Positions 1-5,290 of a DNA stretch of 5,290 bases are shown piece by piece (positions within the stretch are counted from its first letter, which is position 1; each line of letters starts with the position of its first letter). The DNA comes from Lachnospiraceae bacterium. GTDB lineage: Bacteria; Bacillota; Clostridia; Lachnospirales; Lachnospiraceae. The position numbers were made by a program, and so were the translations under genes. The notes under the pieces are model-generated. The model was not told the origin of the DNA and did not search any database. It saw only the letters and a list, made by a program, of their open reading frames with translations. The DNA is taken from the NCBI GenBank assembly GCA_017473665.1, contig JAFUKK010000092.1, positions 1-5,290 of the forward strand. Reading direction: 5' to 3'.

Positions 1-1901
1 AGAAGGGCTTGAAGCAGATTCTGGAGAAGGTTATCAATAACCATGGTGCCTCCAAGACAGCAGAGGTACTGGATGACGTGAAGTCCATCGGTTACAAGTA
101 CTCTACCAGAGCAGCTATGACCGTATCTATTTCCGATATGACCGTTCCTGCAAAGAAGCCTGAGATGCTGGCAGCAGCACAGGCTACTGTAGATAAGATT
201 TCCGCAAACTTCAGACGTGGTCTGATTACTGAGGAAGAGAGATATCGTGCAGTTGTAGAAACCTGGAACGAGACCGATAAGGAGTTGACTGAGGTACTGT
301 TGGCAGGTCTGGATAAGTACAACAATATCTTTATGATGGCTGACTCCGGTGCACGTGGTTCCAATCAGCAGATTAAGCAGCTGGCCGGTATGCGTGGTCT
401 GATGGCAGATACAACCGGTAGAACCATCGAGTTGCCCATTAAGTCCAATTTCCGTGAGGGTCTGGACGTATTGGAGTACTTCATGTCCGCACATGGTGCT
501 CGTAAGGGTCTGTCCGATACCGCTCTGCGTACAGCGGACTCCGGTTATTTGACCCGTCGAATGGTTGACGTATCTCAGGAGTTGATTATCCGTGAGGTAG
601 ATTGTGCTACTTCCAGAACCGAGATTCCCGGTATGGTTGTTAAGGCATTTATGGATGGAAAGGAAACCATCGAAAGCTTAAAGGATAGAATCACAGGAAG
701 ATATTCCTGCGAGGATATTTTTGATAAAGATGGCAATATGATTGTAAAACACAATCATATGATTACTCCCAGCAGAGCGGCGAAGATTCTCAGCATAGGG
801 GTAAATGAGAAGGGTGAGCCCATTGAGGAAGTAAAGATTCGTACCATCTTAACCTGTCGTTCCCACATCGGTATCTGTGCAAAATGTTACGGTGCCAACA
901 TGGCAACCGGTGAAGCAGTTCAGGTGGGTGAGGCAGTAGGTATTATTGCAGCTCAGTCTATCGGTGAGCCCGGTACACAGCTGACCATGAGAACCTTCCA
1001 CACCGGTGGTGTTGCGGGTGATGATATTACTCAGGGTCTTCCCCGTGTAGAGGAGCTTTTCGAGGCTAGAAAGCCTAAGGGACTTGCAATCATCGCAGAG
1101 TTCGGCGGCAAGGCTGAGATTCGCGAGACTAAGAAGAAACGTGAGGTCGTAGTGACCAATCAGGAGACCGGTGAAAACAAGGCATACCTGATTCCTTACG
1201 GCTCCCGTGTAAAGATTACAGACGGACAGATGCTGGAGGCCGGTGATGAACTGACCGAAGGTAGTGTAAATCCTCATGATTTATTAAAGATTAAGGGTAT
1301 CCGTGCAGTGCAGGATTACATGCTCCGCGAGGTTCAGCGTGTATACCGTCTGCAGGGTGTAGATATCGCAGATAAGCACATTGAGGTGATTGTTCGTCAG
1401 ATGCTGAAGAAGATTCGCATCGAGAATCACGGTGATTCCGGATTCTTACCCGGTACACTGGTAGATGTTCTGGAGTATGAGGATTTGAATGAAGAGTTAA
1501 TTGCTGCAGGCAAGCAGCCCGCAGAGGGTAAGCAGGTAATGCTGGGTATTACCAAGGCAGCGCTGGCTACCAATTCCTTCTTATCCGCAGCATCCTTCCA
1601 GGAGACTACTAAGGTACTGACTGATGCAGCTATCAAGGGTAAGATTGATCCCTTGGTAGGTCTGAAGGAAAATGTTATTATCGGTAAACTGATTCCTGCA
1701 GGTACCGGTATGAAGAGATACCGCAATACCTCTCTTAGTACAGATATTGTAAATGAGATTGACGGTATTGAGGAGCTGGCAGAGGATTTCGAAAGTGATG
1801 TAGATGAGTTAATCGATATCGCTGAGGCGGAAGCAGTACAGTCTGAGCAGGAGGTTGCTGAAGCAGAGGAGTGTGTAACATCTGATGCAGATGAACTGTA
1901 A
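1..1901 (+). CDS. rpoC: DNA-directed RNA polymerase subunit beta' (C-terminal half, 5' partial)
   Basis: This is the catalytic beta' subunit of RNA polymerase; the N-terminal half, including the Mg-binding NADFDGD motif, lies outside the window. The reading frame is open from the first base, so the TTG at 9 is internal. Counting residues from that TTG, the family block MADSGARGS is at 110-118 and the bridge helix ([12 protein letters not shown] and on to YLTRR) at 163-184. The second zinc site is complete: C199, C283, C290 and C293, with the same 7 and 3 spacing as E. coli C888/C895/C898. The trigger loop ([10 protein letters not shown]) has M327 and H331, equivalent to E. coli M932 and H936, and runs straight into the following helix with no SI3 insertion, as expected in Firmicutes. 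The clamp and jaw closing part ([31 protein letters not shown]) is intact. From about residue 580 the protein ends in a poorly conserved acidic tail. The stop is TAA at 1899-1901. It would normally be co-transcribed with rpoB upstream. Confidence 0.98.
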   Translation, partial: KGLKQILEKVINNHGASKTAEVLDDVKSIGYKYSTRAAMTVSISDMTVPAKKPEMLAAAQATVDKISANFRRGLITEEERYRAVVETWNETDKELTEVLLAGLDKYNNIFMMADSGARGSNQQIKQLAGMRGLMADTTGRTIELPIKSNFREGLDVLEYFMSAHGARKGLSDTALRTADSGYLTRRMVDVSQELIIREVDCATSRTEIPGMVVKAFMDGKETIESLKDRITGRYSCEDIFDKDGNMIVKHNHMITPSRAAKILSIGVNEKGEPIEEVKIRTILTCRSHIGICAKCYGANMATGEAVQVGEAVGIIAAQSIGEPGTQLTMRTFHTGGVAGDDITQGLPRVEELFEARKPKGLAIIAEFGGKAEIRETKKKREVVVTNQETGENKAYLIPYGSRVKITDGQMLEAGDELTEGSVNPHDLLKIKGIRAVQDYMLREVQRVYRLQGVDIADKHIEVIVRQMLKKIRIENHGDSGFLPGTLVDVLEYEDLNEELIAAGKQPAEGKQVMLGITKAALATNSFLSAASFQETTKVLTDAAIKGKIDPLVGLKENVIIGKLIPAGTGMKRYRNTSLSTDIVNEIDGIEELAEDFESDVDELIDIAEAEAVQSEQEVAEAEECVTSDADEL

Positions 1902-1933
1902 GTAATCGTATTAAACAGTAACAGCAATATAGG

Positions 1934-1970
1934 GGGTGTAGCTATTATGCTACACTCACATTTTGTTTTT
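1934..1970 (+). terminator. Probable Rho-independent terminator after rpoC
   Basis: The arms GTGTAGC (1936-1942) and GCTACAC (1949-1955) are exact reverse complements around the loop TATTAT. One G-U and one G-C pair extend the stem to 1934-1957. A spacer ACA is followed by TTTTGTTTTT at 1961-1970. The T-run begins three bases after the stem, and the stem is only moderately GC-rich, so termination may be incomplete. Leakage would matter because I see no good promoter for the next gene. The 5' arm also contains a Shine-Dalgarno-like run, so a leader or attenuator role is an alternative reading. Confidence 0.72.
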
Positions 1971-1979
1971 GGGATTTAA
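1947..1979 (+). CDS. Candidate ten-residue leader peptide (speculative)
   Basis: An ATG at 1947 opens a short frame reading MLHSHFVFGI and stopping at TAA 1977-1979. It is preceded at an 8-base spacing by AGGGGGTG (1931-1938), close to the consensus AGGAGGTG. The stop lies 4 bases before the ATG at 1984 that I chose for the membrane-protein gene, which has only a weak ribosome site of its own; re-initiation after this peptide would explain how that gene is translated. Against it: the frame lies entirely in the terminator hairpin and its T-run, ten codons arise easily by chance, and there is no obvious run of regulatory codons. Its value depends on conservation, which cannot be judged from one sequence. 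Confidence 0.2.
   Translation: MLHSHFVFGI
1971..1974 (+). promoter_or_regulatory. Weak ribosome binding site for the membrane-protein gene
   Basis: GGGA lies 9 bases before ATG 1984 and is the only purine stretch at a usable distance. It is poor by Firmicutes standards, in contrast to the better site in front of the following gene. The much stronger G-rich run at 1931-1938 is too far away (over 40 bases) to serve this start directly. Low or coupled translation is therefore likely. Confidence 0.35.
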
Positions 1980-1983
1980 TGGA

Positions 1984-4458
1984 ATGTTAGACAAAGAAAA
2001 GAAATATAATCAAGCAAAGATTGCTATATATATTTGGGGAAGTGTCATGCTGGCGTTTTGTTTTGGTGCATATTTATACGCCACCACCAGTTATCCCAGA
2101 GGGATTGACACGGATACTTTTGGCCATATGTTTAAAGCAAATTATCTCTATGAGTCGATTCTAAAAGGGGACTGGTATCCAAACTACACGGAATATTGGT
2201 ATAACGGAATGGAGATTTTTCGTTATTGGCCTCCTCTTTCCTATTATGTTATGGCGTTTTTGCAATTTATTACCGGTGGAAATGTATTAAATGCATTTTA
2301 TCTTTTTGCCGGGCTGAGCTATTTGATTACCATGATAGGTTGGTTCTTCTTTGGTAATGCAGAAGAACGGTTTGGTATGGCTTTTCTGGTAGGAAATCTT
2401 TATTTTTTCTGCCCGGATATTATGCGTATTTTCTTTGCGGAGGGTAATATTCCCCGTATTTTTATAAATGCATTGCTTCCCATGACCTTTTACTTTGTAT
2501 GGAAAGTAATTCATTATAAAGAGAAAAAAGCGTTGATAGGCTTGGGGATTATTATGATTGCTATCACCATGAGTCATTATATGATAGCAGCAATGACAGG
2601 TATTTCCATCTTTATCTTCGCAGCCATATATGGAATAATGAATCGGGAATGGAAACCGCTGATATGGGTGACAGTGGATTTGGTATTGGCATATATGACA
2701 ACGGGTATCGCTTTACTGCCCGGATTGACAGGCGGTGGTATCATTTCCCAAAATTCAGAAGCGTCCGTAGCTACAATTAATCAATGGGCACAGGAAGCGG
2801 TACTGTCGTTGAATCCGTTTATACGTTATAGTGATAGTTCCCAGTTCTATTTTGGCCTGTCCTATTTTTGCATTATTTTACTGGGGATTATTGCGGCAAA
2901 TAGAAAAAATGGTGCCGGATTTATTACAGCGCTTTTCATCTTTTTGTGTACAACTACTACCGTTTCTACAGTGGTAAAGCTACTACCTATGAGTCAGGTT
3001 TTTTGGATGCAAAGATTTGTTCCGATGGCTATGTGCACTTTTTTTATATCGTTGCTGGTGTGGAAAAAACTGAAGCGTTCTGCTATAAGAGTATTTAGCA
3101 TAGTAATGCTATTGGATTTCATTCCCACCTCTCGTTTTATGGGAGATGTCCAGGAATATCCTATTGAAGTCCTTCTGGAAGAAGAGATGTCCCAGTATCT
3201 TCTGGAAGAAGCAATGATGATGACGGAGAACAGATTGGGTATTTTGGATAATAGTTTATGGGGGTCCATACCCAGCTATTATCTGAGCAAAGACATGGAT
3301 GATGACAGCGTTCAATATAGCTTTGGTTGGGCCTACCAGGGTGCCCGTACCATGGAAAATATTGTGAGTATAAATGAAGCTTTGGGCTGGGGATATTATG
3401 CATATGCATTTGATCGGCTGTTGGAATTGGGGGATGATACCGTTTTGGTGTACAAAGAACTGATTCCGGAAGAAAAGGCGGATAATCTGCAAGTGGCAGC
3501 TGAAGCAGTAGGTTATCGGTTGATGGATGAGAATGACCGGGTGTGGTTGTATCATATAGACAGCCCCGGTACCTTTGGAATAATAAAGCATTACGATAAT
3601 TTGGCCATTGGTGAATATGCAGGTGTTATCTGCTACCTATATCCGCAGTTTGGATATGGCGATAGTTATGTGCTGGAAGATTACAGCTATGAAGAATTAA
3701 TTTCTTATGAGAAATTGTATCTGGCAGGATTTACATATCGTGATAAAGAAGAAGCGGAGGCATTACTGAAAAGGGTTGCTGATGCAGGAGTAAAGATATA
3801 TATAGATATGCAGTCGATTCCCATAAACAGATTGCACGGAAAAGCGGAGTTTATGGATGTTTACGCACAGTATGTGGCATTTACGGAAAGATTCCCTGTA
3901 TTGTCCACGGACAATGGTTCCCAGTTTAAGTTGGATTTCAAGGTGGCCGGATATGAGACTTGGAATACGGTGTACCTTTCAGGTTTGGATGAGAGTCTGA
4001 AGAGCAGTTATTATGACAGCAAGACAGATTTGGATTATTTGGGTAGAAAGGGGCATCCAAATATCTATTTTATGGGATTCAATACAGTTTATTATTATAT
4101 TGAGTCCGGTATGGGAGAGCTCTTAACTTATCTGAATGAGGTCTTTGATGAAGTGCCGGAACAGATTTGTGAAAGTACTTTGGTTCCTGTACAAGTGATT
4201 TATGAGCCCGAGAGACTTACCATTATTTCGGAAGCGGACCGGGTGAATGCGGGAGTGGCGGATTTGGATTGCTTTGTGCCTGCGGAAGGAGCCAATAAAC
4301 AGTCCCGAAATCATTTACTGTATGTAGATAAGGGGACGACAGTTTTTCGTGTGAAATACACCGGACAATTGCTGGGGAGCATTGTGTCCGGTCTGGGTAT
4401 TATAGGGTTCATTGTCTTTTGGGGGTGTATGATAAGAGTCAAAAGAGAGGATGAGTAA
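1984..4458 (+). CDS. Polytopic GT-C-like membrane protein of the '6-pyruvoyl-tetrahydropterin synthase-related' type
   Basis: An 824-residue integral membrane protein, probably a glycosyltransferase-like enzyme acting outside the membrane; its reaction is unproven. A basic N-terminus (KEKKYNQAK) precedes membrane segment 1 at about 13-33. The first external loop carries D42-T-D44 and H48, then GDWYP (62-66) and YWPPLSYY (81-88), a layout typical of GT-C enzymes, where acidic residues of this loop are catalytic. A further ten or so hydrophobic segments follow to about residue 381, including EGNIPR (153-158) and SHY (197-199). Residues about 385-795 form a large soluble, presumably extracytoplasmic domain. 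Within it, YLAGF (579-583), a helix and VKIYIDM (603-609) look like an alpha/beta Rossmann or class-I amidotransferase-like fold without an evident nucleophilic cysteine. A last membrane segment (about 797-817) ends in a basic tail. No pterin-synthase catalytic domain is visible, so the customary name is a label, not a function. I prefer ATG 1984 over the in-frame TTG at 1963, which lies in the terminator T-run. The gene is intact and is followed after one base by the next gene. Confidence 0.88.
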   Translation: MLDKEKKYNQAKIAIYIWGSVMLAFCFGAYLYATTSYPRGIDTDTFGHMFKANYLYESILKGDWYPNYTEYWYNGMEIFRYWPPLSYYVMAFLQFITGGNVLNAFYLFAGLSYLITMIGWFFFGNAEERFGMAFLVGNLYFFCPDIMRIFFAEGNIPRIFINALLPMTFYFVWKVIHYKEKKALIGLGIIMIAITMSHYMIAAMTGISIFIFAAIYGIMNREWKPLIWVTVDLVLAYMTTGIALLPGLTGGGIISQNSEASVATINQWAQEAVLSLNPFIRYSDSSQFYFGLSYFCIILLGIIAANRKNGAGFITALFIFLCTTTTVSTVVKLLPMSQVFWMQRFVPMAMCTFFISLLVWKKLKRSAIRVFSIVMLLDFIPTSRFMGDVQEYPIEVLLEEEMSQYLLEEAMMMTENRLGILDNSLWGSIPSYYLSKDMDDDSVQYSFGWAYQGARTMENIVSINEALGWGYYAYAFDRLLELGDDTVLVYKELIPEEKADNLQVAAEAVGYRLMDENDRVWLYHIDSPGTFGIIKHYDNLAIGEYAGVICYLYPQFGYGDSYVLEDYSYEELISYEKLYLAGFTYRDKEEAEALLKRVADAGVKIYIDMQSIPINRLHGKAEFMDVYAQYVAFTERFPVLSTDNGSQFKLDFKVAGYETWNTVYLSGLDESLKSSYYDSKTDLDYLGRKGHPNIYFMGFNTVYYYIESGMGELLTYLNEVFDEVPEQICESTLVPVQVIYEPERLTIISEADRVNAGVADLDCFVPAEGANKQSRNHLLYVDKGTTVFRVKYTGQLLGSIVSGLGIIGFIVFWGCMIRVKREDE
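4444..4450 (+). promoter_or_regulatory. Ribosome binding site for the secreted-protein gene
   Basis: AGAGAGG ends 9 bases before ATG 4460 and lies inside the last codons of the membrane-protein gene. It supports ATG 4460 as the start rather than the later in-frame ATG codons within the signal peptide. With only one base between the preceding stop codon and this ATG, ribosomes finishing the first gene can also re-initiate here. Confidence 0.8.
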
Positions 4459-4459
4459 T

Positions 4460-5290
4460 ATGAAGGCTAAGTTTTTGTGGCTGGGAATCTTAATGACAAT
4501 CATATGCATGGGCATGCCGTGTATGCAGGTACAGGCATCGGAATTGACTAATGTTTTGACAGATACAGTTGAGCTGCCTGATACAAAGGGTATGTCTGCC
4601 GTAGAGGCTGAGACAGTGCTGAAAGCAGTAGTACTTCCCGGGAATGAACAAATAGAGATTATCAAGACTTATCAGTATAGCGACAGCATAGCTGCAGATG
4701 TTGTATTACAGCAATCTGTAAGTGGTACGGTATCTGTTGATGTGGCCGGGAGCGTTAATCTGGTGATCAGTTTGGGGCAGGAGCCGGTAGGAGAACAACT
4801 GCTGGAAGAAAGCGATGTGAATGAAGCAGGCGCCTTTGGTTTGTCTGCCTACCGTGAAGAACCGGCGATTATAATTGATGGTAGTTATGAGGATTGGAGC
4901 GATAAGCCCTATTCTTGGGAGTATAATTGGGACAATTCTGAAGAGTGTTGGTTTACCGGCGTGTGGTCTGTGGGGGACGATGGCTTGCAGGGGTATACCT
5001 GCCCTCAGAATACTTATGATGCCAATGTCCGTCACAAGGTGAGTTTGTTTGTTGATGGACAGTACGCTTACTTATATGTTCAGTTTGCACGGTGCTATGA
5101 CAAAGGTTTCATTGGCTGGGATTATATGGTCTCTTTGGGAGAGGGGCAAGAGGTGAAATTTGTTCTGACAGATCTGGATGGAAGTGATTTTACCACTGAA
5201 GGAAAAGAACCGGGTGTCTACGAATTGGTAGTGAAGCATGGCGATTCGGCTTTGAGCTGGCAGAATGTATTGGGCGCAAAAGCTTTCTTG
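4460..5290 (+). CDS. Secreted protein with PASTA-like repeat and IDG/DW beta-rich domain (3' partial)
   Basis: 277 codons are visible and the frame is open at the window end. Residues 1-26 form a Sec signal peptide: basic start (MKAK), hydrophobic core, and a type I cleavage site VQA|S after residue 26. Residues 39-106 resemble one PASTA repeat: LPD..GMS..EA at the start, a VVLQQS-like strand, a GTV step, and VNLVISLG at the end. PASTA repeats in kinases and penicillin-binding proteins bind cell-wall muropeptides. A short acidic linker leads to IDGSYEDWSDKP (139-150), an aromatic-rich stretch (W153, Y155, W157, W164, W169), then RHKVSLFVDG (191-200) and AYLYVQF (203-209). This order (IDG..DW, then a strand with H and a DG turn, then a YxYxxF-type strand) resembles the extracellular beta domain I recall from Firmicu-CTERM proteins, and more loosely CBM9/DOMON-like sandwiches. 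It is translationally coupled to the GT-C-like gene, so it may be a substrate or partner of that enzyme. Presence of a C-terminal sorting segment cannot be checked here. Cysteines C163, C181 and C212 remain in the mature part. Confidence 0.9.
   Translation, partial: MKAKFLWLGILMTIICMGMPCMQVQASELTNVLTDTVELPDTKGMSAVEAETVLKAVVLPGNEQIEIIKTYQYSDSIAADVVLQQSVSGTVSVDVAGSVNLVISLGQEPVGEQLLEESDVNEAGAFGLSAYREEPAIIIDGSYEDWSDKPYSWEYNWDNSEECWFTGVWSVGDDGLQGYTCPQNTYDANVRHKVSLFVDGQYAYLYVQFARCYDKGFIGWDYMVSLGEGQEVKFVLTDLDGSDFTTEGKEPGVYELVVKHGDSALSWQNVLGAKAFL

Noticed and set aside
849..1277. Antisense open frame within rpoC (142 codons), with similar antisense frames at 92-364 and 1427-1927
   Set aside because: They lie opposite conserved rpoC codons, and their composition (for example Ser-rich runs opposite the acidic tail) is what complementary codon bias produces. 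No recognisable domain is present.
1963..1983. In-frame TTG at 1963 as start of the membrane-protein gene (7 extra residues)
   Set aside because: It lies inside the T-run of the terminator hairpin with no ribosome site at a usable distance. ATG 1984 gives a normal basic N-terminus before membrane segment 1.
2005..2010. Perfect TATAAT that could be a -10 element
   Set aside because: It lies inside the coding region after the chosen start, and there is no -35-like hexamer 16-18 bases upstream. Transcripts from it would miss the start codon.
3398..3409. 12-base perfect palindrome ATGCATATGCAT
   Set aside because: It falls within codons for a Tyr/Ala-rich stretch in the middle of a gene, has no second copy that I noticed, and is of a length that can occur by chance.
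3790..3813. AT-rich ATATATATAGATAT stretch as a possible repeat or regulatory element
   Set aside because: It encodes the hydrophobic strand VKIYIDM within an intact gene and is explained by codon use.
4505..4525. Possible lipoprotein signal in the secreted protein (Cys16 or Cys21)
   Set aside because: The residues before them (TII-C and GMP-C) do not fit the lipobox, which needs a small residue directly before Cys. A type I cleavage site VQA|S fits better.
2287..5035. Antisense open frames opposite the membrane-protein and secreted-protein genes (2287-2577, 2994-3269, 3161-3409, 3256-3591, 4123-4314, 4315-4665, 4706-5035)
   Set aside because: The forward frames are long, intact and have coherent domain structure. 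The reverse frames overlap one another, have no domain pattern, and one spans the junction of two genes.

Overview
The window looks like a chromosomal segment from a low-to-mid GC Gram-positive of the Clostridia, most likely a Lachnospiraceae-type anaerobe. This rests on the RpoC sequence (no large trigger-loop insertion, Firmicutes-like wording around the bridge helix, acidic tail), Shine-Dalgarno-led genes, and the type of large membrane protein that follows. It is inferred from sequence character only; no database search was run.

Layout, all on the + strand: (1) positions 1-1901 hold the C-terminal half of rpoC, the RNA polymerase beta' subunit, entering from outside the window. (2) An 82-base gap holds a perfect 7-bp inverted repeat (9 bp with one G-U pair) followed by a T-rich run, which reads as the terminator of the rpoBC unit. 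The same gap also contains a Shine-Dalgarno-like G-rich run in the hairpin arm and a ten-codon reading frame that stops 4 bases before the next gene, so a leader or coupling role is a second possibility. (3) Positions 1984-4458 encode an 824-residue multi-spanning membrane protein with GT-C glycosyltransferase-like features and a large extracytoplasmic domain, of the type usually labelled '6-pyruvoyl-tetrahydropterin synthase-related membrane protein'. (4) From 4460 to the window end runs a secreted protein with a signal peptide, one PASTA-like repeat and an 'IDG...DW' beta-rich domain; its C-terminus lies outside the window.

Genes 3 and 4 are separated by one base and are almost certainly translated from one message. 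The combination of a PTPS-related GT-C-like membrane protein and a secreted IDG/DW-domain protein recalls the neighbourhoods of the Gram-positive exosortase-like protein XrtG and its Firmicu-CTERM substrates. That would make this the left edge of a cell-surface sorting or glycosylation locus lying immediately behind rpoC, where rpsL is commonly found in Firmicutes. The link is an inference: neither the exosortase nor the C-terminal sorting signal is in view.
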